Shown here: positions 34,455-45,642 of the stretch, in pieces
How positions within the stretch are numbered: the stretch's first letter is position 1
Layout: every line of letters starts with the position of its first letter
NCBI RefSeq assembly: GCF_039555335.1
Contig: NC_092637.1
Location: 42,424,990 to 42,488,989 of the forward strand
Source: Amphiura filiformis
Taxonomy: Eukaryota; Echinodermata; Ophiuroidea; Amphilepidida; Amphiuridae
DNA length: 64,000 nucleotides
Direction of reading: 5' to 3'
Translations under genes and position numbers: made by a program
Notes under the pieces: model-generated
What the model saw: the letters and a program-made list of their open reading frames with translations, nothing else
What the model was told of the DNA's origin: nothing
Databases searched by the model: none

Positions 34455-34689
34455 AAATTATATTTCATCATGTGTATCATGTAATATCATTGTGTATCAT
34501 GTGTATGCTTAATGTTTACCTCTGTTTAAAGTTAAACTTGAATAAATGTTTTTTTCCTCTGAAAAAAAAGGAAAAAAAACAAAAACAAAAACGTATTATT
34601 TGAAATGAGGGAATGTCCGCAGTTAGTGACAAGTTGTTGTCAACGTAGCAACCGAGATTCCGAATCACAGGGTAAATATTGATTTTAGA

Positions 34690-35325
34690 TTCGCCAATTG
34701 ACCTTTTTTCCTCTATCCCACAATGCACTATTACAGGGGGTATGACGTAGTTCATCAACCTCATAGATCGTGTGCATCCGATGGTGTTTGCAATTATTTT
34801 GTCTTAATATGGGCATACTGATTCCATATATGCGGATTATCGTAAAGGCCATCGATGTTACTAATTATGCAATTATTGAATACACGAGTGATGCAGTTAC
34901 GGAGCGATGCAGAACATCTGTGTAAGAGATGTTTGTTTACGTCTTATTTTCATCTCCGAAAAAAAGTGAAACGGACGCCGACAAAATATCACTGCGTGTC
35001 CCGTCATTAGTTTTTCACCATTATGTCTATAAAATGTATACAAAGTTAGGTTTCAATAGCAGGAAACTTTTTTTGGTGACGACACCATGTCCATAAGGCA
35101 TAGAAATGTTGTTTTTTTTTTTTGTTAGGTATTAGTGATCGCGCGCCATTATCGTGATGATCGGGGATTCCTTTTTTGTGATGAAGGCACCAGCCGAAAT
35201 GTCCGTATTCCAGAATGTAATGAACATAACTCTGTACTCCCCCGGGGAGATGATGTATTTTGCGACACTCATACCCCCCCCTGGAATAGTGCATGATGGG
35301 AAAGAGGGAAAAAGGTCTATAGTAA
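34690..35325. mobile_element. Diverged foldback element
   Basis: CCTCTATCCCACAATGCACT then ATTACAGGGGGTATGA (34710-34745) is found inverted at about 35265-35310 with roughly three-quarters identity. The interior is unremarkable. Confidence 0.45.
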
Positions 35326-35384
35326 GCTCACTCTCATAAACATTCAAGTTAAATTTAGCTAACAGATTGTTGTAGAAGAACTGG

Positions 35385-36150
35385 TACACACCGCCTGGTT
35401 AATAATTACATTGTACAGCAGAGGCACTAAAATGAATACACGGGATCGATACACGTGAATGTGCTGTGCACGATTTGATATTCAGACGATAAATCTTTGG
35501 ATACCGGGGTAGAAAATGATGAATACCGTAAAACCCCGTCTACAAGCATATAGAGTACTTCTGATGAAAGCTACATTTATCCAGGCGCCATTATGGAGTT
35601 TGAGCAAATAAATTACGGATCCAAGCATATACAAACAAGCATTATTTTAAGACCAATCTATTGTATTGGTATATTTACGCTTGCTTCGAATTAATTTAGC
35701 TTTCATAAAAAAACACTATATATGCTTGTAGACGGGGTTTTACGGTATAAATAAAAAAATTTATTCTAAAGAAGCAATATTTTTTCCTTGCTCTTGAACA
35801 TATGTGTTGAAATGATATGATAGTCGTTAGCTTGCGTATTGAGAAAGAAGCGTGCGTATTGAGCTCAAAAACTGACAAAATTCTGATTTTATATGTGCCG
35901 AACTATAATAGCGCAGCTTAGTAGGCTAGCTGCACTCACTCGTGGAGGCAGTCTAAAAGCAGATGACCTCATGGCGTATACATGCTCACTCACACACAGA
36001 GAGGTCAGTTACCAGGCTATTATCAGTAGCCTTTTTCGGATGTCCCTCGTCTCATTATGACAAAATGGCCATGCGTGGCTGTGGATTCAACCTACTATGG
36101 CGATTTCTGCCATGAAGATATCGGGGCGATGACACTGTGTTGTATATTAT
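35385..36150. repeat. Dispersed element, copy at 58715-59285
   Basis: Contains CACCGCCTGG-TAATAATTA, AATGAATACACGGGATCGAT, then a TAGTCG-TAG-TGCG block and GTGGCTGTGGATT-AACCTAC in the same order as the other copy. Interrupted by a younger MITE at 35526-35745. Confidence 0.75.
35526..35745. mobile_element. 220-bp MITE with TA duplication
   Basis: Ends CCGTAAAACCCCGTCTACAA and its complement, TA on both sides (35524-35525, 35746-35747). The homologous repeat at 58855 has the site unfilled (GATGAATATCT). Confidence 0.85.
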
Positions 36151-36184
36151 TTGTTTAGCAGTTTTGCGCACTGTTGGTGCCTCT

Positions 36185-36360
36185 GGAAGGGAAAACCCTG
36201 AATTGACTAGGGGGCTGTCATTTTCTTCGGAAGGGGGGGGGTCATGAATATACTGGGGGGTCATGGAATTTTGAGACCAAAAATAGGGGTTATAATTTTT
36301 AACAACCAATATAGGGGATTATAGAATTATTAAGGGCTGGTGACTCAAATTTTTGCGCGC
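36185..36360. repeat. G-run repeat, copy at 43940-44110
   Basis: GGGGGCTGTCATTTTCTTCG, then G-runs, TCATGAATATAC, and finally GGGCTGGTGACTCAA with a GCGCG block, shared with 43940-44110 in the same orientation. Type unknown. Confidence 0.6.
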
Positions 36361-37132
36361 TCGCGCATTATTTAGCTTAAAAACCAAAGTGTGCGGACAG
36401 CGAAAGGCCATAAAAACAAAACATTGTAGTTTTTGTAATCAAATTGGACGCAATAACTTTCAATAAGCCTTTTATGTATGGATTATTGCTATTAGTAAGT
36501 ATTACAAAGACATGTTTGTGCTTTGTTCCCATTGCTGATATATATTTGTAAATTGTATTATATTTACCTGTATTCCAAGTGTATACTCAGTTTGGAATAT
36601 TTATTATAGTCCCATCACATTAAATAGTTATTATTTTGGTCATGTTGAAAAGTAGAACACGCATAACACATCTTATTTTTGGTTGGCCTTTTGAATCTCC
36701 ACTTTTAAGTATGTTAATCCACATAAGCAACTTCTTTGAAGCCCTGTGGCTTGTTCCGCAGCAATACAAAATACTTCACGTTCAAAGTTTAATTAAATTA
36801 CTCACATTGTTTAAGAAAGAAGCTCAATGCTTTTTTCAGAAGCTATCCACATTCCCCAATATCTGAGTGGTCTTAGTTATTTTCAGTTTTGTACGTTTAC
36901 TCTTCAGATCCACTGCAATGCATGCAGGGATAGCACTTATTGCAATATGCAAGAGGTGTCAAGCTAATATGCAGGAAGTGTCAAGCTAATATAAATATAT
37001 ATCGCGGTACAATGTTCACATGCCGATAGTGGGTTTTAATGGGTGCCGCTGGAAGTGACGGTGGATGTGGGTTTATGTTGGGGTGTGTGAAGGCTTTTCT
37101 GAATATGATTGTCTATTATTCTAAATTTCATT

Positions 37133-37180
37133 TCATTTCATTTCATTTCATTTCATTTCATTTCATTTCATTTCATTTCA
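37133..37180. repeat. (TTTCA)n microsatellite
   Basis: About ten uninterrupted TTTCA units directly before the palindrome at 37195. Confidence 0.95.
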
Positions 37181-37194
37181 TTTAGAGAATAAAT

Positions 37195-37356
37195 GATAGG
37201 ATTTTGTCTTTTGCCTATCCAATATCGTGTCATAATGGATGGGCTGGCCAATATTTTGAGTAGTGGATGCCGGCGCAGCCGGTACACTACGATAAAAATA
37301 TTGGCCAGCCTATCCATTATGACACGATATTGATAGGCAAAAGACAAAATCCTATC
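37195..37356. mobile_element. 162-bp near-perfect palindromic element
   Basis: Arms of about 65 bp start GATAGGATTTTGTCTTTTGC and end in the complement, separated by a short GC-rich centre (GCCGGCGCAGCCGG). Absent at the corresponding place in copy 1. Confidence 0.8.
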
Positions 37357-37704
37357 TTTATTCTCATTCTTATTCAGTTTTAATGTAATTTTTGCGAGAA
37401 AAACTGCCCTTTTTCAGAAAAAAATAAAGTTACTTTTGTGAGGACATCCCCGTTGTTTTAAATGAACGAAACCATCACGAACATCTATGCCGCCGAATCG
37501 CGTTCTTAGTTCTCGCACGTGTATTACGCGAACTCATTATCGCGCGATCATTGAGGAGCAACAAGCGTGCCGCCGTTGCGTGGCGGCGCACGTCCTGACT
37601 AATATCACTATCAACTATTGTGAGATATTATACACCAGAAAACCAATCAAATTACGTGAATTCTTTACAAGACGCACTCATTGAATAAGAATCTGTTATA
37701 TTTT

Positions 37705-37779
37705 GTTTATTTTATTTTACATTTAATTTTTATTTTTATTTTATATTTCATTTTTATTTTTATTTTTATTTTATTTTTA

Positions 37780-37810
<31 letters not shown>

Positions 37811-37890
37811 TATTTATTTTTATTATTTATTTATTTTTGTCATTTTTTTATTTTTTTATTTCTATTTTTATTTTTATTTTCATTTTCATT
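37705..37890. repeat. (TTTTTA)n-type microsatellite upstream of gene 2
   Basis: T-rich tracts equivalent to 8930-9250, ending shortly before the gene 2 promoter. The open frame across it is low-complexity and not a gene. Confidence 0.9.
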
Positions 37891-37932
37891 TTTCGAATTT
37901 TTGCTGTGTAATATGTTTATTGAGGTACTACC

Positions 37933-37969
37933 TATAAAAGGAATAAGCCAAAAAGAATTGAATCAGTTC
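37933..37969 (+). promoter_or_regulatory. Core promoter of mucin gene 2 (TATA + Inr)
   Basis: TATAAAAG at 37933 and TCAGTTC with its A at 37965, 32 bp apart, matching gene 1. The ATG is at 38074. Confidence 0.6.
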
Positions 37970-38073
37970 ATTGCACATGACAGGTCAGTTGGGCATGCTT
38001 TATAGGTAGAGTTTTGCTACATCATGCATTCGGCTTTGACTAATGAACCTTGTTCACACTCAACATATACAAA

Positions 38074-38146
38074 ATGGCAATTACTTGTACAATGAAGTAT
38101 TTCAGCCTTATGTGGGTTCTATTGATTTGCATTGTTGCAATATCAG
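38074..38146 (+). CDS. Mucin/FN3 gene 2, exon 1: signal peptide
   Basis: Codes MAITCTMKYFSLMWVLLICI then VAISG, phase 1 at G|GTGAGA. Nearly identical to gene 1's exon and likewise a secretory signal. Downstream exons 40063, 41718, 43852, 44511 and 45643 are all phase 1/1 and join in frame. Confidence 0.8.
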
Positions 38147-38353
38147 GTGAGATTCAGCTAATATCAACTCGTTTCTGTGTATTTCTGTCATTGGAATTAC
38201 TTTCAAATTTGAAATACATCAAAATAGTTTGGTAATCCTGGATTAGAGATTGACATGCGGCGATTCGGATTAAAATTTGGACATTTCTGGCAGAACAGGT
38301 TACCATTCGGTGATTCATATCATGATATTTATACTGACACCGTAGATTACTTT

Positions 38354-39077
38354 AATTCGGTAAATCTCGTTTATGCTTATGAAAGAGATTGATTGACCTC
38401 GGTAAATCTCGTTTATGCTTATGAAAGAGATTGATTGACCTCGGTAAATCTCGTTTATGCTTATGAAAGAGATTGATTGACCTCGGTAAATCTCGTTTAT
38501 GCTTATGAAAGAGATTGATTGACCTCGGTAAATCTCGTTTATGCTTATGAAAGAGATTGGTTGACCTCGGTAAATCTCGTTTATGCATATGAAAAAGATT
38601 TATTGACCTCGGTAAATCTCGTTTATGCTTATGAAAGAGATTGATTGACCTCGGTAAATCTCGTTTATGCTTATGAAAGAGATTGATTGACTTCGGTAAA
38701 TCTCGTTTATGCTTATGAAAGAGATTGATTGACCTCGGTAAATCTCATTTATGCTTATGAAAGAGATTGATTGACCTCGGTAAATCTCGTTTATGCTTAT
38801 GAAAGAGATTGATTGACCTCGGTAAATCTCGTTTATGCTTATGAAAGAGATTGATTGACCTCGGTAAATCTCGTTTATGCTTATGAAAGAGATTGATTGA
38901 CCTCGGTAAATCTCGTTTATGCTTATGAAAGAGATTGATTGACCTCGGTAAATGTCGTTTATGCTTATGAAAGAGATTGATTGACCTCGGTAAATCTCGT
39001 TTATGCTTATGGAAGAGATTGATTGACCTCGGTAAATCTTTTTTCGTTTATGCTTATGGAAGAGAATGATTGACCTT
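38354..39077. repeat. 42-bp minisatellite in intron 1 of gene 2 (about 17 units)
   Basis: Same 42-bp unit as 9719-10390, with one irregular unit near 39038. It stays open on the minus strand for the same arithmetic reason. Confidence 0.95.
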
Positions 39078-40062
39078 TTGAATTCAGCGCACTTCTGTTT
39101 TGTTATAAATTGACTAACATGATTTGACACACGTACAGTGATTATTTTATGGTAATCTTAAATCGGTAAAGGACAAGTAAGGATTTGAAAGGATTTGAAA
39201 GGACAAGAGAATAGTAACTTAAAGGACTTAGGAAGAACTGTGTTAACTATGTTCAGAAATAGAATTAAATGTTTGGAAACATTGCCTTTTTTAGTTTGAG
39301 GATAGGATCCTGGGCTCATAACCGGAAACTGTCCCCTCCTAGAAAATTTTGGTTAGTCTATAATTGGAAGCCTCACCCATATGGGAATTGAAATCAGGTT
39401 GTCTGCAAAAATGTTGACCCTGGGTTAAACGGTGAGTGCGCTATTCTCAAAATGTCTGCCAAACTGCCATAATTGCATTTTAATAGCAATTTGAACTTTT
39501 GACGTCATTGTTAGATTATTCTATTTTATCTTATTTGCAAATGTGGTGTAATTTAAGGGGAAATATTTCGGTTGTGATCCCAGGGCCTAAGACAATAGAG
39601 GCGACTTCATATCGCTGGTCTGATGATAAGCATGGTTATGCAAACCGAGGGTAGTCCTTGTCATACTGAGTTGGTGTTTGGTTGTTATTTGGGTACACGC
39701 TTTGCTTCCGCTTTATATTTCTTTTGTTACACGCTCTGCCAATCCGTTTATACGTACCTTGTTCTTTTTAGTACTAATGACTAGCTAGGTCATGTTTCAT
39801 CTATTCAATAACACAATATCAAAATAATTACCAACATTCCGGGCCAACATTCTCCCTATGACAGCATTATGACATGCTCCACTCGGCTCCCTGGCAACAT
39901 TAATGCCGGGCATTATGTTTGCCTAGAAAGTCGTACAAACATGCGATTTTTATTGGTTTGGGGAACAAATGAAAGAAAGTCAAATTACCATTAATTCGAA
40001 AAGCCCTTAACCTCAAAGTGTAAAATATCAGATGTTCACTTTTATCTTTTTCTCGTTTACAG

Positions 40063-40548
40063 GTGCTCCAACTACCCAACCCGTATTAACAACTGAAGAT
40101 AATGGAACCCAACCAACGTCTACTACTTCACTCAGTCTAACTAATTCCACAACACATCATGAATATGCCACTACTGTCAGTTTTGATGAATTAACTACAG
40201 GAGAAGAGACTACACAGCATGAATCTACCACTACTGTCAGTTCTTATGAATTAACTACAGGAGAAGAGACTACACAGCATGAATCTACCACTACTACCAC
40301 TACTGTCAGTTCTGATGAATCAACTACAGGAGAAGAGACAACACAGCATGAATCTACCACTACTGTCAGTTCTGATGAATCAACAACAGGAGAAGAGACA
40401 ACACAGCATGAGTATACCACTACTTTCAGTTCTGATGAATTAACTACAGGACAAGGGACAACCCAGCCTGAATCCACCAGTACTGACAGTCCTGATGAAT
40501 CTACAACTGTGGAAGTGTCATCAACTGTTCCATACACAACCTTAACAT
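40063..40548 (+). CDS. Mucin/FN3 gene 2, exon 2: Thr/Ser-rich repeats
   Basis: 162 codons, phase 1/1. Same start (GAPTTQPVLTTEDNGTQPTS) and end as the gene 1 exon but with about two to three more ~20-residue repeats (STTTVSSDESTTGEETTQHE), one bearing an extra TTT insertion. Mucin-type. Confidence 0.82.
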
Positions 40549-41239
40549 GTAAGAAAGTAATATAATTGATTAGAATGGTAACGGTACTGTTTGAATTGAG
40601 GCTGAATTACATGTTAAATAACAAGGGTAAAAACATACACATTATGAATATATTAATTAGACATTGAGAATAACAATTATTCAGCACCACTAATTATGTA
40701 TGTATTACTCGGGTTTCAATGGGAAAATGCCTAATTTCGGGTGGAATTTTCTCATATTCAGAACTCTCACAGTGTAGTTCCACTAATATCAGGTGAAACT
40801 ATATGATTTAGATGCCAAATGATCAAAAACTCAACATAGGTTGACCTGAGACTTTTCTTGTTTTAACGCACTGAACCGTAAACACCTTAAAATGGCAGTG
40901 CGCCCTCGAAGCTGAAAGTTACAATATGGTAGGGCGAATATTTTACTAAAAACCGAAGCCGTGCGTGTGAATTTTGGTACTATTACAACAAAAATGTCAT
41001 ATAATGAGAGAAAATATACAATTTTGAAGCATCAAACCCTAAAAAGTACTTTTTTGACTATATAACTTGATCAATTTCAGCGATTTTAATGCAGTCTTTT
41101 TAGATGCCATGCAAACAAACAGTTACTCGTCCTATTTCCATGTATCGCCCAGACCTATTAAACCTATAGGGATATTATCGAACAACCAGCCTGCATAGGC
41201 AGGGGAAATAATATACGTTATAGTATTTCTAAGAGTACG

Positions 41240-41505
41240 TTGTCGGTTATCACAGCACCGGTGCAGCCGGTCCCTGTTTGAGTGGTCAAGCTTTCGTCAG
41301 ATGTGTCCCTGTCATCATCAGGATTGAATAAAAGTTGAAAAACAAAAGCTAATACCTTATTGCTTTTCAACTTTTCTCCGGTTCTGATGAAGTCGAGACA
41401 TACCATTTGCTTTTGAGCTTTTCTTCAGTTCTGATGAAGTCAGAGACACATGTGACGAAAGCTCGACCACTCACACGGGGACCGGCTGCACCGGAGATCT
41501 AAATG
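41240..41505. repeat. Foldback with two hammerhead-like cores (intact in gene 2)
   Basis: Left arm (minus): CCTGATGATGACAGG, CTGACGAAAGCTTGACCACT. Right arm (plus): TTCTGATGAAGTC, GTGACGAAAGCTCGACCACT. GGGGACCGGCTGCACCGG-like tips end each arm. This is the state before the LINE split the gene 1 copy. Confidence 0.6.
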
Positions 41506-41717
41506 GATTCTAAACGGGAAGAAGATCTTTTGTTCTTATGGTGATGTAAATTTTAGGTTTTCAAACTTATCTTGGACATCTGATCACAGCAATATTGTGC
41601 TTTTTTGTTAAATTGATTTTGTGAGTTGATCCACGTATCAGAATATGGGTTTTACAAGTTATGGCTGACCCACTTTGTTATACTGATATCAAAATTCCGT
41701 ATGTTTTATGCTTGCAG

Positions 41718-41825
41718 GTTATACCGGGTATATATATCCTGGGACATACTCCTGTAATTGTGCAAACACCGGGACAGAATCTCCACCTACATTAGCCGAA
41801 TTCAATATTACAGATTTTCCTAAAA
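41718..41825 (+). CDS. Mucin/FN3 gene 2, exon 3: short Cys exon
   Basis: 36 codons, phase 1/1: YTGYIYPGTYSCNCANTGTE then SPPTLAEFNITDFPK, two Cys and one sequon (NIT). Orthologous to the 16614 exon. Confidence 0.72.
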
Positions 41826-41919
41826 GTAAGTATTTTGAGGAAAAGTAAGGAAAACCTTACAATTGGTTAAACCAGTTAAGTTCATTCCACAAATCTCTCC
41901 GGTTTTGTACATACTGCAG

Positions 41920-42185
41920 CTACTGTCCATTTTCCTATACATGATACACAGTACTCTCACCATTGACGCGTGACCTCTACAAACAGTGTATGTTATAGGT
42001 ATATGGGCATTACCTAGTTAACGTCACTGTGTGAAAAATAACCGGCTAATATTTAAAGTACTCTCTGAAATTCTAGAAAATATAGTTTTGTAATATGTCC
42101 TAAATTTTTAGCTAATTTAGGTGTTTGGAAATATTCGCACTTTGATGTTTTAGTGTATGTTATAGGTATATTGGCATTGCCTAGT
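41920..42185. repeat. ~250-bp repeat; also at 48592 and inverted near 11990-12210
   Basis: Shares TACTGTCC-TTTTCCTATA, ATTGACGCGT-ACCTCTACAAA, AAAATTCTAGAAAATA-type and GGAAATATTCGCACTTTG blocks with the other two copies. Confidence 0.75.
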
Positions 42186-42189
42186 TAAA

Positions 42190-42655
42190 GCCATATTATA
42201 ACATTTTCATACAAAATAGATTAGCATTTCTTTGCCATAAAATGGTAGTTTTTACTGTCAGATATATCCCCTTTTATTTTTGAGCCGAACAACTACGGCA
42301 GAGCAAAGAAAATTGGAATTTACTACCAGCGCATATGTCGCCAATACGTACCACTCCTTCGGTCATGTTATGGTACGGCCCTTTTTGTTGTGTAGATCAA
42401 CGTCGCGCACGCCGTGTACGTACTGTGTGTTATGTACATCGTGTATGCGTTCGACTAATAATTCCATCGTAATAATAAAACGCTGATTCCGGCGTTTTAT
42501 TCAAAATCTCGGATTTTGACAAAACTACAGCAGCTAGAGTCTTGATTTTTTCAGGCTATATTGGTTTAATAAAGTACAATATAATCGTGTAAAACATTAA
42601 TTTTAAAAAATCAGTGAGGGCGTCCTCCTCAGCAAATGTTATACTATGGCTTTCC
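42190..42655. mobile_element. ~466-bp inverted-terminal element
   Basis: Ends AAAGCCATATTATAACATTT and AAATGTTATACTATGGCTTT are inverted. A ~160-bp direct duplication of host sequence flanks it (42030-42170 and 42655-42770). The inverted block in gene 1 lacks it. Confidence 0.65.
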
Positions 42656-43205
42656 GGCCAATATTTAAAGTTCTCTCTGAAATTCTAGAAAATATAGTTT
42701 TGTAACATGTCCTAAATTTTAGCTAATTTAGCTGTTTGGAAATATTCGCACTTTGGTGTTTTAGGAAGGATATGTAAACGACAGATAACACCAAAAATTA
42801 TGAAGAAATTATTTCCAAACCGTGTTAAGTCTACAACCATTATTTTTCGCATTTTCAAGAATGCTTTTAACAATATGCACTATTGTCTCATTTCGTAAAC
42901 AAAGGTTAACACAGTATTGTTACCTTTCGTTTGCTTTATAATCGTTCACCCAACTGAAATTATAATACCAGCTCATTGCAAATCGCACAGGTAAAACAGA
43001 AACATGTGTAGTGTGGATTTAACCAGAGGAGATCTGATTTAACAACATAGTTGAGCTGTTTCCAATGAGTGTCATCTTGGTTTAATAGCTTTTAATGGGG
43101 TTTAAGTCCCGCGAAGGTCGTGGTGAATTCTACTGTAGACATGACTGCATCATGACCGTTTCAAATACCGTGGAATAGACGCATAGATGCCTAAACGTGG
43201 TTTTG

Positions 43206-43736
43206 TACTTTCTCAAATTGAATGACCAGCTTTGACCTTAGACGTCTGTTGCTTCCTCTTGGTAGCTGACGTAGGTGGCGCTGTCAGTAACTGGTCATAG
43301 ATGTGCGGAAGGAAGTAGTTACCAAGCAAATTTCAAGCCACATCAAAGGCTCAGAATCCATCTAGTTTACCCAAAAATATAAATGGGTCGTTAAAACTAC
43401 TGTGCGGACTGTGTTTATGAAATTCCATGTTTAGGTTGCCCAAAAGCATCTGTAGAAAGCGCCCCCAGGAAATCTGCTCTTACGGATCATGTTTCCGAAG
43501 ACAATCACGTGATCAGATGGGACGAAGCCAAAATAAGAGACATTGAAACCAACGAAAAAGAAGGCATATAAAGGAATACATTTGGATAAGAAAGAGGGGG
43601 CAGGCTAATACTCTCAACAGAGATTGTGGAAACTACTTCTTTCCGCAATCTATGACCAGTTACTACGTCAGCTACCAACAGGAAGCAACAGACGTCTAAG
43701 GTCAAAGCTGGTCATTCAATTTGAGAAAGTGCTGTG
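43206..43736 (+). mobile_element. Penelope-like element fragment (gene 2 intron)
   Basis: Plus-strand counterpart of 10935-11535, with CVYEIPCLGCPK and DHVSEDNHVIRWDEAKIRDI and flanking inverted TGACCAGCTTTGACCTTAGA. Decayed. Confidence 0.75.
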
Positions 43737-43851
43737 GTACAGCACAAAACGTCATTGAGGTATGTCAACATCACCTATTTTATATTGGAGATGTTTTAGA
43801 ACTTTGTAAATAGCTTTATACAAGCTACCTTGTATTGGTTTTTATCGACAG

Positions 43852-43920
43852 AAAATGAATCAACAACAGAAACTCCGATCACTATGACAGAGTTTACAAC
43901 TCTTGCCAATCCCTCACCCG
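43852..43920 (+). CDS. Mucin/FN3 gene 2, exon 4: 69-nt linker
   Basis: 23 codons, phase 1/1: NESTTETPITMTEFTTLANP then SP. Copy of the gene 1 linker exons, acceptor TTATCGACAG and donor GTATGT. Confidence 0.68.
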
Positions 43921-43939
43921 GTATGTAGCACAATAGTAC

Positions 43940-44110
43940 TAAGGGGGCTGTCATTTTCTTCGGAATGGGGGGGGTCATGAATATACCGGGGTCATAGAAT
44001 TTTTAGAACAAATATAGGGGGAGTTATAATTTTTTAACACCCAAAATAGGGGGTTATAGAATTATTTAGGGCTGGTGACTCAATATTTCCGCGCGTTGCT
44101 CGCGCATTCT
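43940..44110. repeat. G-run repeat, copy of 36185-36360
   Basis: See 36185-36360. It sits between two linker exons. Confidence 0.6.
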
Positions 44111-44510
44111 TTTAATTTAACAATCAAAATGTGCGTACAATCTTTCGTTATATAATGCAAAATTTTTGCGCGCGTGCTTCTTTACACACACGATCAAAAT
44201 ATAACGCACTCCGCACACTTTCTGCGCTCTAAAATGTTTGTGCGCTCCTCGCCTACGGTTCCGGCAATGAATAATAATGCTTGTGTCTGTGTATGCGGAA
44301 GGGGGATAAAGAGTATTATAAACTTGGATTGTAGCGCTTTTATGTTCTTTCAATAACCTGGAAAAAATCAAATCCATGTTATATCTTCTGAATATTCAAA
44401 ATAAAAACTTTCGGCACTTACTACATGGATTTTGATTTCTTCTAGGTTTAAGATTAACATTCACCAAGTTCCAAATGAATAGTCTTCCTTGTATTGGTTA
44501 TTATCGACAG

Positions 44511-44579
44511 AAAATGAATCAACAACAGAAACTCCGATCACTATGACAGAGTTTACAACTCTTGCCAATCCTTCTCCCG
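44511..44579 (+). CDS. Mucin/FN3 gene 2, exon 5: 69-nt linker, second copy
   Basis: Amino-acid sequence identical to exon 4 (NESTTETPITMTEFTTLANP then SP), phase 1/1. Two linkers now precede a single mucin exon, so one mucin module was lost or never copied. Confidence 0.68.
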
Positions 44580-44797
44580 GTATGTAGCACAATTTCAATC
44601 ATTTTCTTTAACCAAAAATATGCAGGAAGTATATATATCAGAAAAAGCCTTTGATGGCTCTACTTGCCATACCGCTTTTATGTTCTTTCAATAAACTAAA
44701 CAGAATTCTTGTCGTACATGTCATACGTTCTAAAAAGTTCAAAATGGCATTCTTATGTAATTATTAACTTTCAAAAAGAGTATCTACTTTGTATATA

Positions 44798-45638
44798 ATT
44801 ATTTGTGTATCATATCGTCGGGTGCATCACATACTGGTCTATCTTGATTTTTTGACTTTTTTGATAAAATTGGTATATAGTTCTTTTTTACGAAGCTCTT
44901 CCAATACAACAAATTACAGACCTCAATTTTTCCTAGATAATTAGTAATAAAATGTTAAATTTAAACTATCTCTGATTTTTTCAAAATACGTTTTTCACAT
45001 ACTGATCTATCTCGAAAAAACACGCATTTATAGAAAATCTCAATTGAAAATCTTCGTATTAAGTTTACCTTTCTATAATTTAATTAGACTATGGATTTTC
45101 ATGAAAGTGGTTTTAAATTAAAGCATATACTTAACAGATTTATTTAAGTGGAATCTTTTTTTATATTTACGTATGTAATATTACTTAAAACTATACTAAA
45201 GTTGTAGTTCTGTATGTGAAATCGTTAATTTCCCGATATCGTATTGAAAGTGCATTACATACTGGTCTATCTCGAGATAGACCAGTATGTGATGCGTCAA
45301 AAATCACGTCATTGTTCGCGAAATCGAGCCCCCAAGATAGACCAGTATGAAATGCACTTTAAATACGATATCAGGAAATTAACTATTTCACATACAGAAC
45401 TACAACTTTAGTGTAGTTTTAAGCAATATTGAAAAGGTAAATATAATTCAAGATTCCACTTAAATAAATCTGTTAAGTATATACTTTAATTTAAAACCAC
45501 TTTCATTAAAGTCCATAGTCTAAATAAATTATGGAAAGGTTAACTTAATACGAAGATTTTCAATTGTGATTTTCTCGAAATGCGTGTTTTTCGAGATAGA
45601 CCAGTATGTGATGCGTCCGACGATATTTATTTTTCATG
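44798..45638. mobile_element. ~840-bp foldback at the acceptor of the big mucin exon
   Basis: Arms of about 275 bp (44985-45270 and 45345-45612) surround a perfect 34-bp palindrome at 45257-45290. CATACTGGTCTATCTCGA or its complement occurs six times. In the gene 1 modules TTTGTATATACAG|TCATTGGG is continuous; here the element lies between TATATA and the CAG. Confidence 0.85.
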
Positions 45639-45642
45639 ACAG

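Larger units (their letters stand above)
29887..34595 (+). mobile_element. LINE (L1/Tx1-like) ORF2 with 3' UTR, decayed
   Basis: Order: apurinic-type endonuclease (HFSIASMNCRGLANVKKRRD ... INIYGPN ... IICGDWN), then linker, then reverse transcriptase (KSPGSDGFSSEFYK, LKNWRPISLLNVSYKLASS, FEKAFDSV, ISQYADDTVLF). A C-terminal CCHC-like cluster (CTFCLEESETLIHMFC) follows, then a 3' UTR and an A-rich tail near 34560-34595. No ORF1 was seen, so the 5' end is probably truncated. Broken by one nonsense codon at 31143 after the endonuclease, frame changes near 32610 and 32690 around the YADD box and others after 33440, and by an inserted DNA element at 30208-30828. No target duplication was identified. 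Confidence 0.92.
36397..43920 (+). repeat. Segmental duplication, copy 2 (mucin/FN3 gene 2 front half)
   Basis: Collinear with 8336-17579, with its own insertions: palindrome at 37195 and surrounding ~0.5 kb, and MITE at 42190. It lacks those of copy 1. Exon sequences differ by only a few percent by eye. Confidence 0.85.

Noticed and set aside
37487-37684. Plus-strand frame with Arg/Thr-rich sequence
   Set aside because: Lies in a repeat insertion specific to copy 2, with no motif.
37681-37911. Plus-strand Phe/Ile/Leu-rich frame
   Set aside because: Translation of a T-rich microsatellite; low complexity.
38352-39130. Similar minus-strand frames over the gene 2 minisatellite
   Set aside because: Same reason; a single irregular unit also splits the frame in two.
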